Source: Microbispora rosea (GTDB lineage: Bacteria > Actinomycetota > Actinomycetes > Streptosporangiales > Streptosporangiaceae). Taken from it: a stretch of 64,000 nt of DNA. Within the stretch, counting starts at the first letter, position 1. Each line of letters opens with the position of its first letter. Made by a program: the position numbers and the translations under genes. Below the pieces are notes generated by a model. The model was not told the origin of the DNA and searched no databases. It was given only the letters and a program-made list of their open reading frames with translations. Shown one piece after another: positions 54,783-63,023 of the stretch. The stretch lies in assembly GCF_900156315.1 (NCBI RefSeq), contig NZ_FTNI01000001.1, positions 186,001-250,000 of the forward strand, in the 5' to 3' direction.

Positions 54783-54805
54783 TGCCGCGAATACCTGCGA
54801 ATAGG

Positions 54806-54817
54806 TTGAAGCTTCAA
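54806..54817 (+). promoter_or_regulatory. Perfect palindrome upstream of the first NlpC gene
   Basis: TTGAAGCTTCAA, 12 bases, perfectly symmetric, followed eight bases later by TAGATA (54825-54830), a possible -10. A regulator bound here would overlap the promoter. No known consensus assigned. Confidence 0.35.
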
Positions 54818-54882
54818 GATCGCCTAGATAGAGTCGCGCCGCAGGTTCGTTGATCTAAGAGGTTGATCCTCAAGGGGGCTCA

Positions 54883-55845
54883 GTGCGAGGGCGTGTGCCG
54901 GTGGCCGCCGGTCTGGCCGCCGTGGTCCTGCTGACGCCGATGACGGGCGCGGAGGCGGATCCGAAGCCCACGGTCGCGCAGGCCAAGGCGAAGCTGAGCA
55001 AGCTCAACGAGCAGGCCGACAAGCTCGTGGACCGCTACAATGCGGCCAACGAGAAGTGGAAGAAGTCGCGGCAGAAGTACCTCGCGATCAACGAGGACTA
55101 CAAGAAGCAGAACGTCCGGGTCGAGGCGCTGCGCTCCGGGCTGGTCTCGATGGCCGTCAGCAGTTATCAGGTCGGCGAGATGGGGTCGTGGGGCGGCGTC
55201 TTCTACAGCTCCAACCCCGATGCCATGCTCAGCGGCCTCGCCACGCTCAACCACATGTCGGCCGAGCGGGCCGGGCGCCTCAGGGAGTATGAGGGCGCCA
55301 TCAAGGACCTCAAGGACCGCCGCGACCAGAGCAAGGTGGTCTACAAAGAGGCCGCCGACGTCAAGGACGAGCTGGCCGGCGAGAAGGAGAAGGTCGACAA
55401 GCTCGTCCGGGAGCAGATGAAGCTGCTGCGCTCGCTCGGGACGTTCAACCCCGGCAACCCCAACAGCGCCGGCGTCGTCTACACCGGGCCGGCGTCCGGC
55501 AACGCGCTGGAAGCCCTCCAGTTCGCCTACAAGCAGGTCGGCAAGCCCTATCGCTACGGGGGCACCGGACCGGGCGCCTGGGACTGCTCCGGGCTCGTGC
55601 AGGCCGCGTGGGCGGCGGCGGGCGTGCGGCTGCCCCGGACCAGCTACGAGCAGTGGGCCTGGGGTGCGAGCCGCCGGGTCTCGCTGGACGAGCTCCAGCC
55701 GGGCGACCTGCTCTGGCACGCCGGATACGGGCACGTCGGCATCTACGCCGGCGACGGCAAGGTCGTCCACGCCCCTCAGACCGGCGATGTTGTGAAGATT
55801 GTCTCACTTGCGGAGTATCACGCGATCGGAGCTGTGCGCCCCTGA
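54883..55845 (+). CDS. Secreted NlpC/P60 peptidoglycan endopeptidase with coiled coil
   Basis: 320 residues. Signal peptide (AAGLAAVVLLTPMTGAEA, cleavage near 26), coiled coil (about 30-190) with KAKLSKLNEQADKLVDRYN, then the C40 domain (about 205-320): Cys in AWDCSGLVQAAW, His in GYGHVGIYAG and third polar residue His in VVHAPQ. Cuts stem peptides in the wall. Layout as in mycobacterial RipA/Rv2190c, which is at the same place in the gene order. GTG start with AAGGGGG upstream. Confidence 0.94.
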   Translation: MRGRVPVAAGLAAVVLLTPMTGAEADPKPTVAQAKAKLSKLNEQADKLVDRYNAANEKWKKSRQKYLAINEDYKKQNVRVEALRSGLVSMAVSSYQVGEMGSWGGVFYSSNPDAMLSGLATLNHMSAERAGRLREYEGAIKDLKDRRDQSKVVYKEAADVKDELAGEKEKVDKLVREQMKLLRSLGTFNPGNPNSAGVVYTGPASGNALEALQFAYKQVGKPYRYGGTGPGAWDCSGLVQAAWAAAGVRLPRTSYEQWAWGASRRVSLDELQPGDLLWHAGYGHVGIYAGDGKVVHAPQTGDVVKIVSLAEYHAIGAVRP

Positions 55846-55919
55846 GGGGTTGGCCGCCTCTGTGACGGTGTGTGGTTTTCGGGGCTGTTGTGACCGCGTT
55901 CAGCCCTTGTTGCGCAGAT

Positions 55920-55935
55920 TGTGAGCAGAGTCACA
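55920..55935 (+). promoter_or_regulatory. Perfect CRP-type operator
   Basis: TGTGA-N6-TCACA, the exact CRP/GlxR/Rv3676 consensus. Its centre (55927.5) is about 42 bases before the start site predicted from the -10 below, the class II activator position. cAMP-CRP binding is inferred. Confidence 0.7.
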
Positions 55936-55936
55936 C

Positions 55937-55963
55937 TTGGGCCCCTCGCGAGGTGGGTACGCT
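55937..55963 (+). promoter_or_regulatory. Probable promoter of the riboswitch-NlpC transcript
   Basis: TTGGGC (55937-55942) and TACGCT (55958-55963), spacer 15, shorter than ideal, fitting activator dependence. Start near 55970 gives a leader of about 360 bases. Confidence 0.5.
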
Positions 55964-56162
55964 GCGATTTCTTCTCCGCGGCCTTCGTTATCCGATCTTT
56001 ATCCGGCGGGCGGGCTTTGCCGAACGCCGCGAGTCCTCGGTAGCTTCTGGGCCGCGGCGAGCACGCCTCGCCGCCGCGCGTCCCGGTCCGGCCGGCCGGG
56101 CCGCGCAGTCATCCACCGGCATCGGCGTCCTCCAACACCCTCCCCCTCGCGGGATCCCCCGG

Positions 56163-56318
56163 CGCCGATGACCAGCCGAGTCCGTGCAGTCAGGAGGCAC
56201 GGAGCCGGGGAACCATCGACCTTCACGCGAAGGTCCGGGGTGAATCGGCGCATCGCGCGCCGTAGGGCGACTTCCCCGCCCGAACCCGTCAGCTAACCCG
56301 GTAGGCGTGAGCGGAAGA
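56163..56318 (+). ncRNA. c-di-AMP riboswitch (ydaO-yuaA type)
   Basis: All conserved blocks of the ydaO aptamer are present in order: GCCGAGTCCG (about 56175), CGGAGCCGGGGAACCA (about 56200-56215), a GACCTTC/GAAGGTC stem, GGGGTGAATC (about 56237), GTAGGG (about 56262), GCCCGAACCCGTCAGCTAAC (56278-56297) and GTAGGCG. It lies in the leader of an NlpC/P60 gene, the usual target of this class in actinobacteria. c-di-AMP binding normally lowers expression. AGGAG for the gene lies right after the aptamer. Confidence 0.93.
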
Positions 56319-56332
56319 CCCGAGGAGAGATC

Positions 56333-56974
56333 CTGTCTACCACCCCCGCTAGTCTGTCCCGTCTTGCCCGAATTGCCGTTGGTGGTGCCGCGTTGACGGC
56401 ATCCGTAGGGGTCGCCGGAGCACATCCGGCGGCGGCCGATACGGCGGCCGACACGGTGACGGTCACGGTCGTCAAGACGGCCACAGCGACGAAGACGGCC
56501 ACGAATACGAGCGACGGGAACAGCGCGAAAACCGCCGCCCGCAAGGCCGCCGCGAAGAAGCGGACCAAGAAGCACGCCGCCAAGCGGAAGATCAGCAGGA
56601 CCTCGCTCCAGCGGGCCAAGGCCCGGCGCGCGGTGAAGACCGCCGAGAAGCAGATCGGCGACCCTTACCGCTACGGAGCCACGGGACCGGGCGCGTTCGA
56701 CTGCTCGGGCCTGGTCCAGTACGCCTGGCGCAAGGCGGGCGTACGGCTGCCGCGCACGACGTGGTCCATCCGCGGCGCGGTCAGGACGAAGGTGTCCTGG
56801 GGGCACTTCGAGCCCGGTGACCTCATCTTCACCAGCGGCGGCGGCCACGTCGGCATGTACGTCGGGCACGGCAAGATGATCCACGCTCCGCACAGCGGCA
56901 CGCGGGTCAGGATCGACAAGCTGGACGCCTACCGGAAGAGCACCTTCGTGGGTGCCGTCCGTCCGGGCGTCTGA
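56333..56974 (+). CDS. Secreted NlpC/P60 endopeptidase, riboswitch controlled, CTG start
   Basis: 213 residues if read from CTG 56333: GAGGAG lies five bases before it and the first 36 residues form a proper signal peptide (RLARIAVGGAALTASVGVAG, cleavage near AHPAAA). The first standard codon, TTG 56393, would remove half the signal peptide. Then a Thr/Ala/Lys-rich basic linker (about 40-100) that could bind the wall, and a C40 domain: Cys in AFDCSGLVQYAW, His in GGGHVGMYVG, His in MIHAPH. Peptidoglycan hydrolase outside the cell. Confidence 0.88.
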   Translation: MSTTPASLSRLARIAVGGAALTASVGVAGAHPAAADTAADTVTVTVVKTATATKTATNTSDGNSAKTAARKAAAKKRTKKHAAKRKISRTSLQRAKARRAVKTAEKQIGDPYRYGATGPGAFDCSGLVQYAWRKAGVRLPRTTWSIRGAVRTKVSWGHFEPGDLIFTSGGGHVGMYVGHGKMIHAPHSGTRVRIDKLDAYRKSTFVGAVRPGV

Positions 56975-57014
56975 CGGGCGCCGGTCACCAGCCCCCTCGA
57001 CCGGCGCCGTCCCT

Positions 57015-57051
57015 ACGGCCCCGTCCATCTCGCCGAGGTGGACGGGGCCGT
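57015..57051 (+). terminator. Terminator after the second NlpC gene
   Basis: Perfect 13-bp stem ACGGCCCCGTCCA/TGGACGGGGCCGT with an inner CTC/GAG pairing, 40 bases after the stop. Confidence 0.75.
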
Positions 57052-57068
57052 GACATGTGCTGGCTACC

Positions 57069-57995
57069 ATGCACGGCGTGACTGTCACGAGCGGCGTGCC
57101 CGGGGGCGGCCTGCCGAGCGTGCGCGCTGGAACCGACCGGCGCCGGCCCGAAGCCGCGCCCCGCGGGGTCCCTCCCCGCCGGGTCGTGGCCGTGGCCGTC
57201 GCGCTGGCCGTGCTGCTGGCCGGGCTCGCCGCTGCGGCGCCGCCCGACCCGCTGCGCGCCCTGCGGCTGGACGCCCGCGCCGCCGTGCGCGAGCATCCGG
57301 GCATGTGGACCGGCGCCTCCGTCGCCCGCGGCGAGCGTGCCGTCGTCGTCGGGTCGCCCCGGCCGCTGGTCGCCGAGGTCGCCGCACTGGCCGATCGCGC
57401 GGGCCGCACGGTCACGAGGATCTGGGGCGGGCGCGGCGGCGCGGTGGTCCTCGTGCCGCGCACCGAGGAGCAGGCCGCCGTGCTGGCGACGCCGGCGAAG
57501 GTGGACGGCCTGGCGGCGGTCGCCACCGGCGGCCGTGTGATCGTGCAGCCGGCCGCGTTCGCCCGCCTGTCCGCGACCGGCCGCCTGGTCGTCGTGACCC
57601 ATGAGCTGACGCACGTCGCGACCTCCGGTCCCCACGCGGTGCCGATGTGGCTCATGGAGGGCTTCGCCGACTACGTGGGCTACCTGGACAGCGGACTGCC
57701 GGTCCGTACGGTCGCCGCCGAGCTGGCCGCCGACGTGGCGGCGGGGAGGGCGGCGCTGGACGGCCTGCCGGGGCCCGCCGACTTCGCCGCCAGGCCCGCC
57801 CAGGCGTACGAGGAGGCGTGGCTCGCCTGCCGCTACATCGCAGCCCGCTTCGGCGAGCGGAGGCTGGTCGCCCTCTACCGCGCCGCGCTGCGCGAGGAGA
57901 TCGGCGCCGCCATCGGAGAGCAGCTCGGGCTGACCGCCGACGGCCTGACCAGCGCCTGGCGGTCGTGGGCCCGCGAGCAGCTCGCCCGGCCCTGA
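57069..57995 (+). CDS. Secreted or membrane-anchored gluzincin metallopeptidase (peptidase MA-like)
   Basis: 308 residues from ATG 57069 (GTG 57057 and 57078 also possible). One N-terminal helix (RRVVAVAVALAVLLAGLAAA) then an extracytoplasmic domain. Zinc motif VVVTHELTHVATSG (HExxH) and third ligand Glu in WLMEGFADYVGYLD. Family members resemble peptidase MA; substrate unknown. No ribosome-binding site; the terminator of the previous gene ends just before. Confidence 0.85.
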   Translation: MHGVTVTSGVPGGGLPSVRAGTDRRRPEAAPRGVPPRRVVAVAVALAVLLAGLAAAAPPDPLRALRLDARAAVREHPGMWTGASVARGERAVVVGSPRPLVAEVAALADRAGRTVTRIWGGRGGAVVLVPRTEEQAAVLATPAKVDGLAAVATGGRVIVQPAAFARLSATGRLVVVTHELTHVATSGPHAVPMWLMEGFADYVGYLDSGLPVRTVAAELAADVAAGRAALDGLPGPADFAARPAQAYEEAWLACRYIAARFGERRLVALYRAALREEIGAAIGEQLGLTADGLTSAWRSWAREQLARP

Positions 57996-58094
57996 TCCCG
58001 ATCTTCTAGGGACGACGGTGCGGCGGCGGCTGCGACAATGCGTTCTCGGGCGGCGCGGGCGGACCGTGCGATCACGCCGGCAGCGGGGGTGAGG

Positions 58095-59204
58095 ATGACG
58101 AAGCGGACGCTGATCGTCACGAATGACTTCCCGCCCAGACCGGGCGGCATCCAGGCGTTCGTGCACGGCCTCGCCTCGCGCCGGCCGCCCGGCTCCGTGG
58201 TCGTGTACGCCCCGCGCTGGAAGGGATGCGAGGAGTTCGACTCCCGCCAGCCGTACGAGGTGGTCCGGCATCCCTCCTCGCTGATGCTGCCGACGCGCTC
58301 GGTGGCGAGAAGGGCGGCGGCGCTCGTGGAGGACGGCGCCACCGTCGTCTTCGGCGCGGCCGCGCCGCTGGGGCTGCTCGCTCCCGTCCTGCGCGCCGCC
58401 GGCGCGGGCCGGATCGTCATGCTCACCCACGGGCACGAGGCGTCGTGGGCCCGCCTGCCGGGCGCGCGCGCCCTGCTGCGCCGCATCGGCGCGGGGGCCG
58501 ACGTGGTGACCTACCTCGGCGACTACACCCGCCGCCGGATCGCCCGGGTCGTGCCCGCCTCCAGGCTCGTACGGCTCGCGCCCGGCGTGGACACCGCACT
58601 CTTCCATCCGGGGGCGGGCGGCGACCGGATCCGCGCGTCGCTCGGCCTGGGCGACCGGCCGGTGGTCGTGTGCGTCTCCCGGCTGGTGCCGCGCAAGGGC
58701 CAGGACGTGCTGCTGCGGGCCTGGCCGCTCGTTCTCCGGCGGGTTCCCGGCGCGGTCCTCCTCCTGGTCGGCGGCGGCCCCCTGCGGCGGTCGCTGGAGC
58801 GGACGGCCGCCGGGGCCGGGCCGCGCGGCTCGGTGGTCGTCACCGGGTCCGTCCCCTGGGCGTCCCTCCCGGCCTACTACGACGCGGGCGACGTGTTCGC
58901 CATGCCCTGCCGCAGCAGGTTCGGCGGGCTCGACGTCGAGGGCCTCGGCATCGTCTACCTGGAGGCGTCGGCCACCGGGCTGCCCGTGATCGCGGGCTCC
59001 TCCGGCGGCGCCCCCGACGCCGTACGGCACGGCGAGACGGGCCTGGTGGTCGACGGCACGTCGCACACGGCGGTGGCCGGCGCGCTGAGCGATCTGCTGG
59101 CCGACCCGGCCCGCGCCCGCGCGATGGGCGAGCGGGGCCGGGCCTGGATCGAGGAGGAGTGGCGCTGGGACCTCGTCGCGGCCCGGTTCGCCGCACTGCT
59201 GTGA
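58095..59204 (+). CDS. pimB: GT4 glycosyltransferase, PimB-like
   Basis: 369 residues. GT-B fold: N-terminal TLIVTNDFPPRPGGIQAFVHGL, acceptor region LTHGHEASWARLPG, donor part VCVSRLVPRKGQDVLLRAW, GGGPLRRSLE and Glu-rich signature GLDVEGLGIVYLEASATGLPVIAG. These features and the position next to fadD match mycobacterial PimB' (Rv2188c), the GDP-mannose-dependent mannosyltransferase of phosphatidylinositol mannoside synthesis. Start ATG 58095 with GTGAGG before it. Confidence 0.85.
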   Translation: MTKRTLIVTNDFPPRPGGIQAFVHGLASRRPPGSVVVYAPRWKGCEEFDSRQPYEVVRHPSSLMLPTRSVARRAAALVEDGATVVFGAAAPLGLLAPVLRAAGAGRIVMLTHGHEASWARLPGARALLRRIGAGADVVTYLGDYTRRRIARVVPASRLVRLAPGVDTALFHPGAGGDRIRASLGLGDRPVVVCVSRLVPRKGQDVLLRAWPLVLRRVPGAVLLLVGGGPLRRSLERTAAGAGPRGSVVVTGSVPWASLPAYYDAGDVFAMPCRSRFGGLDVEGLGIVYLEASATGLPVIAGSSGGAPDAVRHGETGLVVDGTSHTAVAGALSDLLADPARARAMGERGRAWIEEEWRWDLVAARFAALL

Positions 59205-59211
59205 GGCCGCC

Positions 59212-60513
59212 TCAGCCGCTGAACACGTCCACGAGGAGGAAGCCGTTCAGCGCGCTGATCACGGCGGCGACGGCGACGCCGGCGACCGTGGTGAGGCGGC
59301 GGTTGACCAGCTCGCCCATCAGCTTCCTGCTGCCGGTGAACGCCACGAGCGGGACCAGGGCGAACGGGATGCCGAAGGACAGCGCGACCTGGCTCAGCAC
59401 GAGCGCCCGCGTGGGGTCCACCCCGGCGGCCAGCACCGCCATGGCTGGGATGATCGTGACCAGCCGCCGCGCCAGGAGCGGCACGCGGCGGCGCAGGAAC
59501 CCCGCCATGATCACCTGCCCGGCGTAGGTGCCCACGCTGGAGGAGGCCAGGCCCGAGGCGAGCAGCGCGAGCGCGAACGCGACGGCCGCCCCGGGGCCGA
59601 GGACCTGCCCGAGCCCGGCGTGGATGGCCTGCAGGCTGCCGGGATCGCCGCCGCCGAACGTGACGGCGGCCACGGTCAGCATCGCCATGTTCACCAGCCC
59701 GGCGGCGCCGAGGGCGACGGCGATGTCCACCCGGCTGGCGCGCACGGCCTCCCTGCGCACGGCCTCTCTACGCACATCCTCGCTGCGCACCTGCTTTCCG
59801 GGCCCGCCGTGCGCGCCCTGGTGCTGGGTGAGGGCCGAGTGCAGGTAGACGACGTGGGGCATGACGGTCGCCCCGACGATCCCGGTGGCCAGCAGCAGGC
59901 TGTCGGTCCCGGCCAGGCGGGGCACGAAGCCGCCCGCCACACCCGAGAGGGACCCCGACAGCAGCACCTGGTAGGCGAATCCGGCCAGGACGACTCCGAG
60001 CATCGCCGCGACGGTCGCCTCGAACCGGCGGCGCCCGCGCGGCGCGAGCATGAGCAGCAGCGAGGAGACGACGGCCGTGATGGCGGCGGCCGGCAGCAGC
60101 GGCACGCCGAACAGCAGGTTCAGGGCGATCGCGCCGCCGATGAACTCGGCCAGGTCGGTGGCGGCGGCGACCAGCTCGGCCTGCACCCACAGCGGCAGGC
60201 TCACCCGGCGCGGCAGGTGGTCGCGGCACAGTTCGGGCAGGTTGCGGCCGGTGGCGATGCCGAGCTTGGCCGAGAGCGCCTGCACGAACATGGCCAGCAC
60301 GTTCGCGAGCGCGATCACCCACAGCAGCATCGTCCCGTATTGGGCCCCGCCCGCCATGTTGGTCGCGAAGTTGCCCGGATCGATGTACGCCACGGAGACG
60401 ACGAAGGCGGGGCCGCACAGCCCGGCCAGCCGCGCCAGGCGGCCGGGCGCCGCCCGCCCCTCGGCGCGTACGGCGGGCGCGGGCCCCTTCAGGGGACGGC
60501 GGGAGTCGAGCAC
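59212..60513 (-). CDS. mntH: Nramp-type divalent metal (Mn2+) transporter
   Basis: 433 residues, 11 membrane helices. Metal-binding helix 1 AYIDPGNFATNMAGG (DPGN) and helix 6 GATVMPHVVYLHSAL (MPH). A loop has three repeats of RREAV (from EDVRREAVRREAVR). Proton-coupled Mn2+ importer. GTG 60513. It is 217 bases downstream of a manganese catalase reading frame on the same strand, linking metal supply and metal enzyme. Confidence 0.93.
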   Translation of the reverse strand: MLDSRRPLKGPAPAVRAEGRAAPGRLARLAGLCGPAFVVSVAYIDPGNFATNMAGGAQYGTMLLWVIALANVLAMFVQALSAKLGIATGRNLPELCRDHLPRRVSLPLWVQAELVAAATDLAEFIGGAIALNLLFGVPLLPAAAITAVVSSLLLMLAPRGRRRFEATVAAMLGVVLAGFAYQVLLSGSLSGVAGGFVPRLAGTDSLLLATGIVGATVMPHVVYLHSALTQHQGAHGGPGKQVRSEDVRREAVRREAVRASRVDIAVALGAAGLVNMAMLTVAAVTFGGGDPGSLQAIHAGLGQVLGPGAAVAFALALLASGLASSSVGTYAGQVIMAGFLRRRVPLLARRLVTIIPAMAVLAAGVDPTRALVLSQVALSFGIPFALVPLVAFTGSRKLMGELVNRRLTTVAGVAVAAVISALNGFLLVDVFSG

Positions 60514-60730
60514 GAAAGCCTCACAGGAAACACGGGAGCCTCAGGCGGGAAATGCGGGGTGCGGCAGGGCGGGCTCCCGGCGGGCGTGCCAGGGGCCCGG
60601 GCCGGGCGCCGTGGTGCGGCATCTGCGGAACGGCGCAGGCGCCGTCAGGTCGCGCGTGGTGCGAGGGAAGGAGCGGAGGGCGGAGCCCGACCGGCCCCCG
60701 CGTCCGGCTCGCGGGCTCGGCGAGGCCCGG

Positions 60731-61628
60731 TCAGGTGAGCTTGTCCTTGAGCTTGTCCATCGGGCCCACCTCCGTGCCGAGGGCGGGGCTCTTCGGTTCG
60801 CCCATGCTGCCGTCGTAGGTGTCGTACAGATTCGGGTCGGGCGGCGGCGCCATGGCGAGATCCCCGAGCGGCTCGGGGTTGAGGAGATAGGAGAACTGGT
60901 GGCGGCCGTCGGGCTGCGGGCCGCTCGCCCAGCCGCCCGCCTGGGCCTCGGCGCCGTCGGACAGGTCCCAGATCGTCTCCGCGTGCTCGGCGTGCTCCTC
61001 GTCGAACAGCGCGTTGGGCACGACGACGTCCTCCAGGCCGTCCGTCCGGAGTTCCTCGATGGCCTTGAGCCACAGGTTCTGGTGCAGGGTGTCGCGGGCG
61101 AGGTTGAACTTCAGCGTCCTTCACGCCCCGGTCGTCCGTCATGTGATAGAGCCGGGCGGTCTGCAGCCTGCCGTGCGCCTCGGCCGCGACGTTCGCCTGG
61201 AAGTCCGCCAGCAGGTTGCCGCTCGCGACGATGTAGCGGCCGTTCCAGGGATGCCCGTTGCTGTCGGCGGGCATCGGGCCACCGCCGGCCACGATGGCCT
61301 GCTGCGGGTCCATCCCGCCGAGGACCGCGCCGAGCACGGGGTCGACGGTGGCCATCTTCGTGACCGCCGTGGAGGGCGCGCCTTCGAGGAGGCGGGCGAC
61401 CATCGTGGCGAGCATCTCGACGTGCCCGATCTCCTCGGTCGCGATGTCCATGATCAGGTCCTTGTACTTGCCGGGCATGCGGCAGTTCCAGCCCTGGAAC
61501 AGGTACTGCATCGTGACCGTCATCTCGCCGAAGGCGCCGCCGATGAGCTCCTGGAGTTTGCGCGCGTACACCGGTTCCGGCTTTTCTGGCTTGGCCTCGA
61601 ACTGCAGGCGGCGGTTGTGCCGGAACAT
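60731..61628 (-). pseudogene. Manganese catalase, frameshifted
   Basis: Starts at ATG 61628 (AAGGAG upstream) with MFRHNRRLQFEAK and the first Mn ligands in IATEEIGHVEMLATMV and VAAEAHGRLQ. After MTDDRGVKD (about 61120) the frame continues as unrelated Arg/Pro-rich sequence, while the family continuation (LKFNLARDTLHQNLWLKAIEEL, shown only in part) resumes in another frame and runs to a stop at 60731 (PMDKLKDKLT). The gap at about 61111-61121 is consistent with loss of two bases or gain of one. The shift removes the second-site His of RDTLHQN. Total length 898 bases equals an intact gene of about 299 residues. Confidence 0.85.
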
Positions 61629-61871
61629 ATGACTCCTTGAGTGGAAGACCACAGGGAGCCGCAGGCCCTACGGCGGGCCAAGGGCGCGACCCCGCTGGTG
61701 CATGTGGTGGGGGGTCACGCATAAATCCCAACACGTGGCGCAACGGGACCACAGGAGCGACACCTAACGAAGGGTCCAATGGATGGACAGGTGCCGCCCC
61801 ACGCCTTGATTAGGTGCGAAAAACCAGCTGTTCGCGCAAATGCGACACACCGGCCCGCGCGAGCGGCGCGG

Positions 61872-62705
61872 TCAGGGTTTGCGGCCGACGCCGCCGGCGA
61901 CGCAGATGCCGCCGAGGTCGAGGGGGTGGCGCACGGGTTCCTCGGGACGCCACTCGGGCACGTGCACGACGCCGGGCTCGACCAGGTCGAGGCCGGCGAA
62001 GAACCGCGCGATCTCGGGCATGTCCCGTGCGCGGCCGGTGCCGAGCATCTGCAGCAGCACCGCCTCCAGTTCGCGCATCTCCGGCGCGCAGGAGCAGAAG
62101 TGGGTGAGCTGCATGTAGCTGCCCGGGGCGAGGCGCGCCTTGTAGGCGTCCACCAGGCCGTTCGGGTCCTCCGCGTCGGCGAGGTGGTGGACCACGGCCA
62201 CCAGCAGCAGGCCGATGGGGCGGGAGAAGTCGAGGAAGCCCTCGACGTCGGGGTGGTCGAGGATCACCTCGGGCTCGCGCATGTCCGCGGTGATCACGCG
62301 GGTGCGCTCGTCGGTCTGCAGGATCGCCCGGGCGTGGGCCAGCACGATGGGGTCGTTGTCCACGTAGACGACCTTCGCGGCGGGATTGATCCGCTGCGCG
62401 ACCGAGTGGGTGTTGTCCATGGTGGGCAGGCCCGAGCCGATGTCGAGGAACTGGTCGACGCCCTGCTCGGCCATGTACTTCACGCCGCGGAACAGCATGG
62501 CCCGGTTGTTGCGGGTGCCCTCGCCGCGGTCGGGGAAGTGCCGCATGCCTTCCATGGCGATCGCGCGGTCCACCGCGAAGTTGTCCTTGCCGCCAAGGAA
62601 CGCGTCGTACACCCGCGCGATGCTGGGCTTCGTCGTGTCGATCTCCGGGGGGAGATAGTCGGGATCGCGGTGCGTCCAGTCCCAGCTGCCGGCCCTGTCG
62701 CCCAT
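61872..62705 (-). CDS. PF04672-type SAM-dependent methyltransferase
   Basis: 277 residues from ATG 62705. Signature of the actinomycete S-adenosyl methyltransferase family (DUF574): DTTKPSIARVYDAFLGGKDNF, RNNRAMLFRGVKYMAEQGVDQFLDIGSGLPT, VVYVDNDPIVLAHAR, GLLLVAVVHHLAD. Large paralogous family in these bacteria, function unknown, sometimes linked to secondary metabolism. The 318 bases between this gene and fadD hold two hairpins and no gene. Confidence 0.9.
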   Translation of the reverse strand: MGDRAGSWDWTHRDPDYLPPEIDTTKPSIARVYDAFLGGKDNFAVDRAIAMEGMRHFPDRGEGTRNNRAMLFRGVKYMAEQGVDQFLDIGSGLPTMDNTHSVAQRINPAAKVVYVDNDPIVLAHARAILQTDERTRVITADMREPEVILDHPDVEGFLDFSRPIGLLLVAVVHHLADAEDPNGLVDAYKARLAPGSYMQLTHFCSCAPEMRELEAVLLQMLGTGRARDMPEIARFFAGLDLVEPGVVHVPEWRPEEPVRHPLDLGGICVAGGVGRKP

Positions 62706-62938
62706 CGCCCGCCCTTCTCCAGCCATCGATCATGGATGCGTCTGGAGCATAACCAAGCAAGGCGCAACATTGCGGGGCCGCCCCGATATTTTCGGGGACC
62801 GTGCGGGGCCGGCAAGGCATCGCCACAGGTCGCCTGTCGCCGGCGACACGGAGGATCCGCACCTGTCACGGTATTCCGGTCGTCCCGATCACGGGGCATC
62901 GTGGTCGATTTCGTGACCGTATCCCGCTTCGTCCTGGC

Positions 62939-62994
62939 GGTGCGCCGAGAATCGCTGAAACTTTCAAAGACTCATCGACAGATTTCGGCGCACC
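62939..62994 (-). terminator. Long-loop hairpin downstream of fadD
   Basis: GGTGCGCCGA(G)AATC pairs with GATTTCGGCGCACC, a 14-bp stem with one bulge and a 27-base loop containing TGAAACTTTCA. It starts 30 bases after the fadD stop. Terminator is the likely role but the long loop is unusual. A second small hairpin, CCCCGA/TCGGGG, is at 62781-62797. Confidence 0.45.
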
Positions 62995-63023
62995 GTGTCG
63001 TGTCGCGGCCGGCGGTGCGCCGC

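Noticed and set aside
54735..54882. A second c-di-AMP riboswitch before the first NlpC gene
   Set aside because: None of the conserved aptamer blocks is present; the leader is too short.
55988..57655. A 555-codon minus-strand open frame over the riboswitch region
   Set aside because: Its sequence is low complexity and it is antisense to the riboswitch, the NlpC gene and the next gene.
56985..59066. A 693-codon minus-strand open frame
   Set aside because: Covers the peptidase MA-like and PimB-like genes on the other strand; no homology-like motifs.
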